This document shows positions 17,448 through 25,397 of a stretch of 64,000 bases of DNA, one piece after another. The notes under the pieces were generated by a model, which made no database searches, was not told the DNA's origin, and saw only the letters and a list, made by a program, of their open reading frames with translations. Origin of the DNA: Sphingomonas sanxanigenens DSM 19645 = NX02. GTDB lineage: Bacteria; Pseudomonadota; Alphaproteobacteria; Sphingomonadales; Sphingomonadaceae. A program made the translations under genes and the position numbers. The stretch covers positions 4,168,501-4,232,500 of the forward strand of contig NZ_CP006644.1 in the NCBI RefSeq assembly GCF_000512205.2, given 5' to 3'. How positions within the stretch are numbered: position 1 is the stretch's first letter; each line of letters opens with the position of its first letter.

Positions 17448-18046
17448 ATGACAACTTGGATTTTTTTTGCTTTTGTGATGGTAATAATTTTCCTGCGGCA
17501 GCAGCTATATTGCAAACCTCTTCTGATCAGTTTGAATATGATGCGCTTGGGCGTCTCGTGCGCACGCAGAGGGGCCAGGGGGCTCTGACAAAATATGATT
17601 ACGACAAGGCAGACAATCGTGCCCGAGTTCAGGTGGAGAAGCAATTCGACATCAGTTGGTTCGCTACGTCTTTGCCGTACGCGACCGGATTTGCTGAACC
17701 TTGGGGCGGATGGGCTGCGAATGTTACATATCCGATAGCTTACATGACCTATGGGCCGTACGTGGCGTCCGTACCAGTTGGACAAAGGAACGCAGTTTGG
17801 CGGATGATGATTGACATCAACAACACGTCTCTTGAGGATGAGGTGGTAGGTATCGATATTTGCGATGCCACTGCGGATGAGATCATCACGGTCAACGCGA
17901 TAAGGCGTAAAGGTTTCGTTTCATATTTTTCTTATCAAGTTTTCGAGAAAACATTTGTTCTTGAATCTGAGCGATATGGACATTCGATCGAATTTCGTAC
18001 GCTGTTTCGGAAGGCGGCATATGTAAATGTTGAGCGTATAGGATAG
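17448..18046 (+). pseudogene. Orphan secreted RHS-unit/jelly-roll protein with a one-base frameshift
   Basis: ATG 17448 has an excellent ribosome site (AGAAGGA, 17435-17441) and begins MTTWIFFAFVMVIIF, a signal peptide core, but the frame then derails. If the four-T run at 17488-17491 had five Ts, it would continue PAAAAILQTSSDQFEYDALGRL, completing the signal peptide and joining a YD (RHS) repeat (FEYDALGRLVRT, KYDYDKADNR). The remaining about 130 residues (YMTYGPYVASVPVG..., WRMMIDINNTSLEDEVVGIDI..., AYVNVERIG) resemble jelly-roll carbohydrate-binding-like domains linked to RHS proteins. The stop at 18044-18046 abuts the IS66 end and may be created by it. The frameshift could be real or a sequencing error in a T-run. 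Confidence 0.6.
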
Positions 18047-18080
18047 TATCCATCCGCCGAGGGCCGCGGCTGATGAATGA

Positions 18081-18302
18081 TCAGGCGGCGATAGCGTTGG
18101 GTTGGTGGCGCCAGTTCCAAGGCAGCAGTTCATTGAGACTCCGGACCGGGTGGCTGGCGATGCGGGCGAGGACGTCGGTGAGCCAGGCCTGCGGGTCGAC
18201 ATCGTTGAGGCGGGCGGTCTGGATCAGGGTGTAGAGGATGGCGGCGCGCTGACCGCCGCGGTCCGAACCGCAAAACAGCCATGCCTTCCGCCCGAGCGGC
18301 AT
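18081..18302 (-). pseudogene. tnpC: IS66 TnpC, 3' fragment
   Basis: 73 codons, MPLGRKAWLFCGSDRGGQRAAILYTLIQTARLNDVDPQAWLTDVLARIAS... ending in LNELLPWNW. This is the IS66 C-terminal domain, and it continues exactly from where the upstream fragment at 22375 breaks (…DSNTVERSVR). Only one proline codon between the two is unaccounted for, so the split is clean. Confidence 0.9.
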
Positions 18303-18321
18303 CGCCCGTTCATTCTGCCAT

Positions 18322-18783
18322 GTCGGGGAAGCGCGGGAAGTTCACTATCTGTGGCATCCCTACGTCGGGCAAAAAGTCACCGTACGGCGGGTGGAAGAGC
18401 GAGCGACAGGCTGCTTCCTGAAGGCAGAAGGGCCATCTGGCATTGTCGTTTCGATGCCGCGCTGGATGGTGGATCCCATCGCCTGCGCTAAGATGACAAT
18501 CGGTTCGCCCCAAGTTGATATCGCGGCACTGTGCGAACTGAACACGCTGGTCACTGCGGTGGCTGCTTCATCAAACTCCCAACGCGATGATGGAGTCGCA
18601 TGGGAGGAAGTCGATGAACAAACACGACGCGCCCGCGCCGACCTCGGGCCGACAGATGAGCCTGATATTCGAGCCCCGCAGGGTGGACGGAATGAGCAAG
18701 GCGGAGCGCACGAAGGCTGTAATCCTGCTTGCCCAAATCCTGATGCAGGCAGCCGGCCTTGTCGTCGAGGAGCTCGGCGATGA
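18322..18783 (+). CDS. Hypothetical protein of the serine-recombinase element (DUF5372-like)
   Basis: The frame is open from the element border; family-like sequence begins VGEAREVHYLWHPYVGQKVTV and continues RVEERATGCFLKAEGPSGIVVSMPRWMVDPIACAKMTIG. Proteins of this type (HP-[FY]-G…, …W…DP) sit first in this kind of element, but their role is unknown. The start is uncertain: GTG 18391 is the only clear start codon downstream, but it would cut off the conserved HPYVG segment. It overlaps the next gene in another frame; the C-terminal part after about residue 105 is charged and less family-like, so a frameshift is possible. Confidence 0.5.
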   Translation, partial: VGEAREVHYLWHPYVGQKVTVRRVEERATGCFLKAEGPSGIVVSMPRWMVDPIACAKMTIGSPQVDIAALCELNTLVTAVAASSNSQRDDGVAWEEVDEQTRRARADLGPTDEPDIRAPQGGRNEQGGAHEGCNPACPNPDAGSRPCRRGARR

Positions 18784-18793
18784 CCGGAGCTGA
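18614..18793 (+). CDS. Small protein preceding the serine recombinase
   Basis: 59 residues: MNKHDAPAPTSGRQMSLIFEPRRVDGMSKAERTKAVILLAQILMQAAG and an acidic tail. A strong ribosome site (GGGAGGAAG, 18602-18610) precedes ATG 18614. It overlaps the recombinase start by 14 bases. Equivalent small proteins are found before recombinases of this kind. Its helical, charged nature suggests an accessory or regulatory role, which is inference. Confidence 0.65.
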   Translation: MNKHDAPAPTSGRQMSLIFEPRRVDGMSKAERTKAVILLAQILMQAAGLVVEELGDDRS

Positions 18794-20242
18794 CCTGATC
18801 CCGGCGCAGCTGCTGAAGCGCAAGGCCGTCGTCTATGTGCGCCAATCGACACAATCCCAGGTCACGACCAATCTGGAAAGTCAGCGGCGGCAATATGACC
18901 TCGTCGACATTGCGCGTCAGCACGGGTTCAGCGACATCGAAGTCATCGACGATGATCTCGGACGATCCGCGAGCGGGACAGTTGCGCGGCCAGGCTTCGA
19001 TCGCCTCGTAGCATGGCTATGCGCGGGCAAGGTAGGCGCGGTTTTGTGCCTCGATGCGTCGAGGCTCGCGCGAAATGGCCGCGACTGACACCATCTGCTG
19101 GAACTGTGCGGGCTCGTCGAGGCCCGCGTCATCGATCATGATGGCGTGTACAATCCTTGCCAGCCCAATGACCGCCTGCTCTTGGGTATGAAAGGCAGCA
19201 TCAGCGAGTTCGAGCTCGGGGTTCTCAGGACGCGGATGCTCGACGCCGCTAGGTCGAAGGCGCGTCGGGGCGAACTGCGCTTGTCGGTCCCGTTCGGCTA
19301 CGTCTGGCATCGCGAAGCAGGGTTGGGACTCGATCCTGATCTGCGCCTGCAGGAGGTGATCCGGCTCATCTTCAGGCGCTTCGGAGAGCTGGGCAGCGCC
19401 CGCCAAGTCTTGTTGTCGATGAAGGCCGATCAGATCCACTTCCCCCGCCCCTCAGACGAGGGCCGCATGACCGGCTTTGTATGGCTGCCGATCCGCTATC
19501 GCAATGTGATCTCAGTGCTCAAGAACCCCTTCTACGCCGGCGTTTACGTTTACGGGAAAAGCGAGAAGCGGACCGCCATTGTCGATGGGCGAGCGCGGCG
19601 AAGTTACGGTCACGGCAAGCCGGTCGGCACGTGGGAGGTGTTCATCAAAGAGCATCACGAGGGGTACGTCAGCTGGGACGAATACGAGCGAAATCAGAAA
19701 CAGCTGGCCCTCAACGCCTATGGCCGTGTCGACGGCGTCAAATCCGGCCGCGGAGGCCGGGCGCTACTCGCCGGCATCATGACGTGTCGAAGGTGCGGAC
19801 GGCGGCTGACGGTCACCTACACCGGAAATCCGCAAAGCCGACCGGTGTACCGCTGTGACAAACCCAACCTGATGATGGGCTTGCCCCGGTGCATGACCTT
19901 CGGCGGTCCACGGGTGGATGCAGCGGTTGCGCGCGAACTGCTGCGGTCGGTAGAACCTTTAGCGATCGAGGCCGCGTTCGAGGCGGAGCGGATGCACCGG
20001 GAACGACAAGATGATCAACGGCAGATCCTCGACCTGGAACTCCAGCAGGCACGCTACGAGGCGAACTTGGCCGAGCGTCGCTACGCAGCCTGCGATCCCG
20101 ACAATCGGCTGATCGCCGCGCAGCTGGAGAAAAACTGGGAAATCGCCTTACGGCGCGTCCGCGATCTGGAGGCGATCGTGTCCCACCGGGTGGTGTAGGT
20201 TCGCCGGCGTTGTGACGGCGATCTCCGGCGAGGCCGGATTGA

Positions 20243-21496
20243 TCAGGCAGCCACGGCGGGCATGCTGACGAGAGGGTTATCGCTGAACGGAGCGACGCTT
20301 TCCAGCGTCATGTACCGGGCGCGCTGTACAGCCCACTCGTCGTTCTGTTCGAGCAGGATGGCACCGACAAGGCGAGTGATGGCGTCCTCGTTCGGGAAGA
20401 TGCCGACGACGTTGGTGCGCCGCTTGATCTCGCCGTTGAGCCGCTCGATGGGATTGGTCGAGTGCAGCTTGGCGCGATGCTGCGGCGGGAAAGTCATGTA
20501 GGCGAGCACGTCCTGCTCAGTGTCATCCATGAAGGTGGCGAGCTTGGGCACGGTTGGCCGCAGTTGGTCGGCGACCTTGCGCCACTGGACGCTGGCGGCT
20601 TCGGCGGTCTCCTGGGCGAAGGCGGTGGCGATGAACGCCGACACCACTCGGCGCCCGCTCTTGCCGGCATGGGCCAGGGCGTTGCGGGCGAAGTGGACGC
20701 GGCAGCGTTGCCAGGTCGCGTTGAACAGCTTGGAGACCGACGCCTTGATGCCCTCGTGGGCATCGGAGACGACGAGCTTGACGCCACGCAGGCCGCGTCG
20801 CGCAAGGCTGCGCAGGAAGGCCGTCCAGAACACCTCGGCTTCGGACGAGCCGATCGCCATGCCAAGGACTTCGCGCCGGCCGTCGCCGTTGACACCGACC
20901 GCGATGATCACCGCGACCGAGACGATCCGCCCGGCCTGACGGACCTTGAGATAGGTGGCGTCGATCCAGAGATAGGGCCAGTCGCCCTCGATCGGCCGGT
21001 CGAGGAAGGCCTTCACCCGATCGTCGATCTCTTCGCACAGCCGGCTGACCTGGCTCCTGGAGATGCCGCTCATCCCCATCGCTTTCACCAGATCGTCGAC
21101 CGAGCGCGTCGAGATCCCTCCGCCTGCTTTCCAACGATGCTACGCATCGCCGGAACCTTGGCAGGCTCCGCCCTGGATATAGGCTTCCTGGATCACCGCG
21201 GTCAGCGCCTTCTCGGCCATCCGTCGCGGCTCGAGGAAGCCGGGGAAATAGCTGCCCTTGCGCAGCTTGGGGATGCGCAGCTCGACGGTGCCGGCGCGGG
21301 TCTCCCAATCGCGCTCGCGGTAGCCGTTGCGTTGGGCGAGACGTTCCGTGCTCTTCTCGCCATAGCCGGCACCTGTCAGCCCGCTTACCTCCAGATCCAT
21401 CAGCCGCTGGGCCGCAAAGCCGATCATCTCGCGCAGGAAGTCGGCATCCGCGCTCTTCCCCAGCAGCGCCTGAACGTTCATCTTGTCGTCGGTCAT
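20243..21496 (-). pseudogene. IS256-family transposase with an in-frame insertion carrying a stop
   Basis: The N-terminal part, [20 protein letters not shown]... to [13 protein letters not shown] (21496-21172), and the C-terminal part from ISTRSVDDLVKAMGMSG onward (to 20243) are in the same frame. Between them, 18 extra codons (54 bases, [21 protein letters not shown]) are inserted. The C-terminal part holds the mutator-type transposase region PYLWIDATYLKVRQAGRIVSVAV, LVVSDAHEGIKA and TNPIERLNGEIKRR. The TAG inside the insertion truncates the protein to about 118 residues, so this copy should not make a full transposase. Confidence 0.9.
21118..21171. repeat. 54-bp palindromic insertion inside the IS256 transposase
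   Basis: The inserted segment is largely self-complementary: outer arms GCCTGC/GCAGGC, an inner TTCC/GGAA pair, and a central CGATGC-GTA-GCATCG hairpin. Its length is a multiple of three. It resembles short palindromic repeats that settle in coding genes (for example the Rickettsia palindromic elements), but no second copy was noticed in this window. Confidence 0.65.
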
Positions 21497-21559
21497 CGGG
21501 ATCTCCGTCGGTTCGAGTGTCGCAACCCAAACCTATCCGAAGATCACCGATGGCCACCC

Positions 21560-21616
21560 GCAAAGCTGACCGGCTGCTACAGCGCTGTTCGCAAGCGCGC
21601 AGCCGGTCAGCTTTGC
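21560..21616. repeat. Subterminal 17-bp perfect inverted repeat of the IS256 element
   Basis: GCAAAGCTGACCGGCTG at 21560-21576 and its exact reverse complement at 21600-21616, with a 23-base loop, lie just inside the right end of the IS256 element. No equivalent was seen at the left end. It could block read-through transcription into the transposase or be part of the transposase binding region. Confidence 0.7.
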
Positions 21617-22374
21617 TACCGACGAGCTACACCACCACCCGGGACACGATCCTGGAGGCCCGTCAGCCCACGGAAAACTTATCGACCATCGAGGTCGATA
21701 CAGACGCGTTCGCCAACATGGCGGAAAACCTGTCAGCGGCCTGGAACGCACCCGACGTGACGATGCGTGCCCGCCAGCAAATGCTGCGCGCGTTGATCGC
21801 CGACATCATCGTGGACGTCGACGATGAGGTGCGTGACGTCGTGCTCACGCTCCATTGGCGAGGCGGCCAGCACTCCGAACTGCGTGTTCGCAAGCCGCAA
21901 GCGGGCGAGCATGGATGCGCGACCGCCGAGGATGCTCTGGCGGTAATGCGCAACATGGCTGGTCGTTGGTCCGACGAACATATTGCCGCCTCGCTCAACC
22001 GAATGGGCTTGCCAACCGGCCAGGGTAAAGCCTGGACGGCGCACCGGGTCTACTCTGTTCGCCGCGTGCGAGGGATCGATGCCTACCGGTCTGCGGTGAA
22101 AGACGGCGAATGGTTGACGATGACCGAAGCGGCAGCCGCGCTAGGCGTGACGAACCACGTGATACGACGCCTCGTCAAAACCGGCGTGCTTCCGGCTGAC
22201 CAGGTGGTTCGTGGCGCGCCGTATCAGATCCGCTCGGCTGACTTGACCACGGCGGCTGTCAAATCTGCGGCGGCCCGGAAAGGCCACCCGTGTCGCGACA
22301 GTGACGCGAGCATGCTTCCAATGTTGACAAGCACTTGATGAAGGGCTGCACAGTGAAACACGCTTCGGCACGCA

Positions 22375-23691
22375 GCGGACCGACCGCTCGACTGTGTTGG
22401 AATCCAGCTCGACGCGGCCATCGTCGAGGAACAGCGTCAGCCCGGCCCAGCGGGTCAGCGCGTAACGGATCGCATCGGCGAGCTTGCTCTTGGCGCTGAC
22501 CTGACGGAGCCGTGCCGCGAGGTAAATGTGCAGGTCATCGACGATGACGCGGGCCCGTTCGGCGCGCACGGCGCGGCGCTGCTTCGCCGAGGAGCCGCGA
22601 ACCTCGTCCTCGATCGCGTAGAGCATGGCGATCCGGCGTAGCACCTCGGCCGCGACCGGCGAACTCTCGGCCAGTTCGTAGAACTTGCGCCGCACGTGCG
22701 CCCAGCAGAAGGCGAGGCTCACTTGCTGCCGGCGCCTGGCCAGGGCGGCATAGCCGCCAAAGCCGTCGACCTGCAGGATGCCGGCGAAGTCACCGAGATG
22801 GGCCTCGGCCCGCTCACCCTTGCGGTCAGCGGCGTAGACATAGGCAACCATAGGCGGATCTTCGCTGCCCCATGGTCGATCGTCCCTGGCATAGGCCCAG
22901 AGCTGGCCGGTCTTGGTCCGACCACGCCCGGGATCGAGCACTGGCGCCGTGGTCTCATCGGCGAACAGCCGCTCGGATCGTCGCAATCGCTCTAGGATCT
23001 GATCGCGCAAGGGGCGCAAGTACCAGGCTGCCCGGCCGACCCAATCCGCCAGGGTGGACCGGTCAAGCTGGATACCTTGGCGGGCGTAGATCTGGGCTTG
23101 GCGGTACAGCGGCAGGTGATCGGCGTACTTGGCGACCAGGACCTGTGCGATCAGCGCCTCGGTGGGGATACCACCCTCGACGATCCGCGCCGGCGCCGGT
23201 GCCTGGACAATCGCGCCCTCGCACGAGCGGCAGCCATAGCGCGGGCGGCGCGTGACCAGCACGCGGAAGGTGGTCGGCACGACGTCGAGCCGTTCAGCCA
23301 CGTCCTCGCCGATCTGGTGGAGCGCGCCGCCACAGCAGGGGCAGGCCTTATCTTCGACATCGACGACCTGCTCGATCCGCTCGAGATGGGGCGGCAGCGA
23401 ACCGCGGTTGGCCTTGCGCGGGCGATCCGCAGATGCCCGGCTCGCCTTGTCCACGGCGTGCTGGGCCTGGGCCAAGGCCGTCTCGACTTCCTCCAGAGCA
23501 AGCTCGAACTGATCGGGATCGAGCTGCTCGGACCGGCGGCCGAACCGGTGCCGCTGCAGGGCCTCAATGATCGCCTTCAGGCGTTCAACCTCGGCCTGGA
23601 AAACCTTCAGTGCATCGAGCTCGCGGGCCTGCTCGAGGACGAGCGCACGGAGCGCTTCGACATCGTTGGGAAGGTCCGCTTCCATGGGCAT
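22375..23691 (-). pseudogene. tnpC: IS66 TnpC, 5' portion (about 439 codons)
   Basis: Begins MPMEADLPNDVEALRALVLEQ with the coiled coil of IS66 transposases, then a zinc-finger region (KACPCCGGALHQIGEDV, RYGCRSCEGAIVQAP) and the DDE core (LFADETTAPVLDPGRGRTKTGQLWAYARDDRP, FCWAHVRRKFYELA). It leaves the family at DSNTVERSVR, where the serine-recombinase element starts; the remaining codons are at 18302-18081. The frame continues for about 78 unrelated codons into the recombinase element. Confidence 0.9.
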
Positions 23692-23722
23692 GGAAGCAGT
23701 GAATCAGGAGCAGAACATCCCG

Positions 23723-24079
23723 TCAACCAGCAATCTGCGGCGCAATCGGGCGGCGTCCGCCGTGCACACGGCGCCAGTCCAGCCCCTCAAGCAAGGCGCC
23801 CAACTGCGCCGCCGTCAGCCGCATCACGCCATCCTGGATTGCCGGCCACTTGAACCCGCCGGACTCCAGCCTCTTGGCCATCAGGCACAACCCGGTGCCG
23901 TCCCACCAGACGAGCTTGATCCGATCGCTGCGCTTAGCCCGGAACACGTAGATCACGCCGGAATAGGGATCACCGCCGTACTCGACACCTACCAACGCAG
24001 CCAGCGCATCTGGGCCTTTGCGGAAGTCCACCGGGCGCGTGGCGACCATCACCTTCGCACCTGATCCGGGTCCGATCAT
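23723..24079 (-). CDS. tnpB: IS66 family accessory protein TnpB (Orf2)
   Basis: 118 residues, MIGPGSGAKVMVATRPVDFRKGPDALAALV... with IYVFRAKRSDRIKLVWWDGTGLCL, the hallmark of IS66 Orf2, needed for transposition together with TnpA and TnpC. The ATG at 24079 overlaps the tnpA stop (ATGA). The length is normal and no defects are visible. Confidence 0.93.
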   Translation of the reverse strand: MIGPGSGAKVMVATRPVDFRKGPDALAALVGVEYGGDPYSGVIYVFRAKRSDRIKLVWWDGTGLCLMAKRLESGGFKWPAIQDGVMRLTAAQLGALLEGLDWRRVHGGRRPIAPQIAG

Positions 24080-24510
24080 CGGGTGGCCCGGAGCGCTTCG
24101 ATCACCGCGGCAATCACCCCGGCGTCGGCACCGTGGCTGATCTTCACCGCTACGCCGTCGATCTCCAGTTCCACGGCGCTCGCCTTCGAGCGCCGCCGCT
24201 GCTTCGGCCGCTGGATCGCTGCCCCAGGCTCCTCTGCCGAGCCAACATCGACCACGGCGGGCACGAATGCCGGCACACCCGCACCCTGGCTCTCCATCTG
24301 CTTGCGGAGCTGCCGGCGCCAGGTGAACAGCTGCGACGGGCTCATGCCATGGCGCCGCGCGACCGAGCAGACCGTCTCCTGCCCGGAGAAGCTCTCGGCC
24401 ACGATCGATGCCTTCACATCCGGCGGCCAATCCCGACGGCGCCCCGCGCCGGTGAACACTTCGAAGCGCGTTACCCGGCTAGTGCCAGCATCATCACATG
24501 ACATCGTCAT
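24076..24510 (-). CDS. tnpA: IS66 family accessory protein TnpA
   Basis: About 144 residues, with a transposase_8-type helix-turn-helix (RRRDWPPDVKASIVAESFSGQETVCSVARRHGMSPSQLFTWRRQLRKQ) followed by a variable linker and a C-terminal segment VELEIDGVAVKISHGADAGVIAAVIEALR typical of IS66 Orf1. ATG 24510 is taken; GTG 24528 and ATG 24504 are alternatives. Confidence 0.9.
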   Translation of the reverse strand: MTMSCDDAGTSRVTRFEVFTGAGRRRDWPPDVKASIVAESFSGQETVCSVARRHGMSPSQLFTWRRQLRKQMESQGAGVPAFVPAVVDVGSAEEPGAAIQRPKQRRRSKASAVELEIDGVAVKISHGADAGVIAAVIEALRATR

Positions 24511-24595
24511 AGCACCAGCGCCCTCCACCCAATCAGGGCGCGGAAACTCGGCGCTGTGCTTCAGCGCCGCAAGGTGGGGTCGCGGACCCGCTTAC

Positions 24596-24761
24596 GGCAA
24601 TACGACCAGATGGTAACGCCGGCCTTGAGCGCCGCTTCGGACAGGAGATCGAGATAGAGCGCATAGTCTCCATCCTCGAAGAAGGTCTGCTCGCGACGAT
24701 TGCCGCGCTGGGTGACGTGATGCGGAATCCCGGGAAGGGCGAGTCGGGGAAGGCGAGCCAT
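24596..24761 (-). pseudogene. REP-associated tyrosine transposase (RAYT) remnant, truncated by IS66
   Basis: 55 codons, MARLPRLALPGIPHHVTQRGNRREQTFF... to VTIWSYC, the N-terminus of IS200/REP-type Y1 transposases. The first conserved block (PHHVTQRGNRR) is present, but the histidine pair (normally LMPNHVH) and the catalytic Tyr lie beyond the break at 24595, where the IS66 terminus GTAAGCGG begins. The rest of the gene is not found at the other IS66 end. Confidence 0.85.
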
Positions 24762-24893
24762 TGAGCCAGCGTGGCCAAAATGGATGTCTTAATTAGGGGG
24801 ATTATGCACGCATCACCGTAATTCAATTCGTAATTAAATTCAAATTAGCCCAAGAATGCCAAGCTTTACTTACTAACTACAATTTCAGAGCTT

Positions 24894-25397
24894 TCATCTA
24901 TTTGCGATGGACGCAAGGATGACATTATTATAAGATTTGGCGTATTCTTCCATTTTCATTTTTTGAACGGCACAGATCTCGCGTTGCGATTTCTGTGGAT
25001 GATCTTCAATATATTTATAGCCAGATAATGATATTCTCGTTCCAAGTTCGATTGAATCGCTGCCGTTTTTGATATTGCCCATACGGATTTGATAAACAAG
25101 GTCGTTATACATCTTATCCGACGGTATAGCGAAACCTTCAACGTCGCTAGGAGTCGCTATTAGTTTCATAACTCCTTTACGATAATCTAACGCGGCGTCT
25201 TCCGCGGGGATGTTGTTCCCAGACAGCAAGTCCAACTCACGACCGTGAGCGTCAACGTATATGACAGGGCAATCCTTATCGTCTTCTAATCGCGACGACA
25301 CGTCTGCTTGGTCAGAGCATGCGACAAAAAAAATCAAAAAACCAATGGCACCAAATTGAGCGCTTCGCTTTATGTCAATTTTTCTTAAAGGTATCAT
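24894..25397 (-). CDS. Small exported, lipoprotein-like protein; candidate immunity to the RHS toxin
   Basis: 167 residues. The N-terminus IDIKRSAQFGAIGFLIFFVACSDQ is basic, then hydrophobic, then FVAC-S, close to a lipobox (position -3 is Phe rather than Leu/Ile/Val). The remainder is hydrophilic with no family I recognise. ATG 25397 lies inside the last codons of the giant RHS gene (23-base overlap), so the two are co-translated. A small gene directly after an RHS toxin domain is the standard place for an immunity protein, and a periplasmic lipoprotein would suit a toxin entering through the periplasm. Local composition is AT-rich. Function is inference. Confidence 0.65.
   Translation of the reverse strand: MIPLRKIDIKRSAQFGAIGFLIFFVACSDQADVSSRLEDDKDCPVIYVDAHGRELDLLSGNNIPAEDAALDYRKGVMKLIATPSDVEGFAIPSDKMYNDLVYQIRMGNIKNGSDSIELGTRISLSGYKYIEDHPQKSQREICAVQKMKMEEYAKSYNNVILASIANR

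Larger units (their letters stand above)
20174..21651 (-). mobile_element. IS256-family element with perfect 8-bp target duplication
   Basis: A 1478-bp element. Terminal inverted repeats are GATCGTGTCCCACCGGGTGG at the left (20174 onward) and, at the right, the reverse complement of GATCGTGTCCCGGGTGGTGG (ending 21651). CTGGAGGC stands on both sides (20166-20173 and 21652-21659), an 8-bp duplication as expected for IS256. The perfect duplication points to a recent insertion. Its transposase is on the - strand and is itself interrupted. Confidence 0.92.
18780..22338 (+). pseudogene. Large serine recombinase, broken by a nonsense codon and by an IS256 element
   Basis: Starts MTGADLIPAQLLKRKAVVYVRQSTQSQ, with the catalytic serine in the VRQS motif, followed by the resolvase domain (LDASRLARNGRD), the recombinase domain (SVPFGYVWHREAGLGLDPD, NPFYAGVYVYGKSEKR) and a zinc-ribbon segment (CRRCGRRLTVTYTG...). 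TGA at 19086-19088 stands where relatives have Trp (GRD-W-HHLLE). At 20173 the IS256 element enters. Removing the element and one copy of the 8-bp duplication restores DLEARQPTENLSTIEVDTDA and the C-terminal region ending at 22338. The remaining product is therefore non-functional unless TGA is read through. Confidence 0.85.
18303..22374 (+). mobile_element. Serine-recombinase mobile element inserted in IS66 tnpC
   Basis: About 4.07 kb (2.6 kb without the nested IS256) between the two tnpC halves. It carries, all on the + strand, a DUF5372-like gene, a 59-codon gene and a large serine recombinase, a three-gene set I recognise as a recurrent mobile unit in proteobacteria. No clear inverted repeats or target duplication beyond 1-3 bases are seen, which fits serine-recombinase insertion. 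The junctions fall within a single proline codon of tnpC. The recombinase gene is broken, so the element is probably no longer able to move by itself. Confidence 0.75.
18046..24595 (-). mobile_element. IS66-family element, interrupted by nested insertions
   Basis: An IS66 element with tnpA, tnpB and tnpC on the - strand, in the usual order. The right end starts GTAAGCGGG (- strand, 24595 downward), a typical IS66 terminus. The left end is less certain; GTATCC at 18046 is the best candidate, but similarity to the right end is poor. tnpC is cut at 18302/22375 by a serine-recombinase element. No 8-bp duplication is found across the outer ends, and the RAYT gene cut at the right end has no counterpart at the left, so DNA next to the element has been lost or rearranged. 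Confidence 0.8.
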
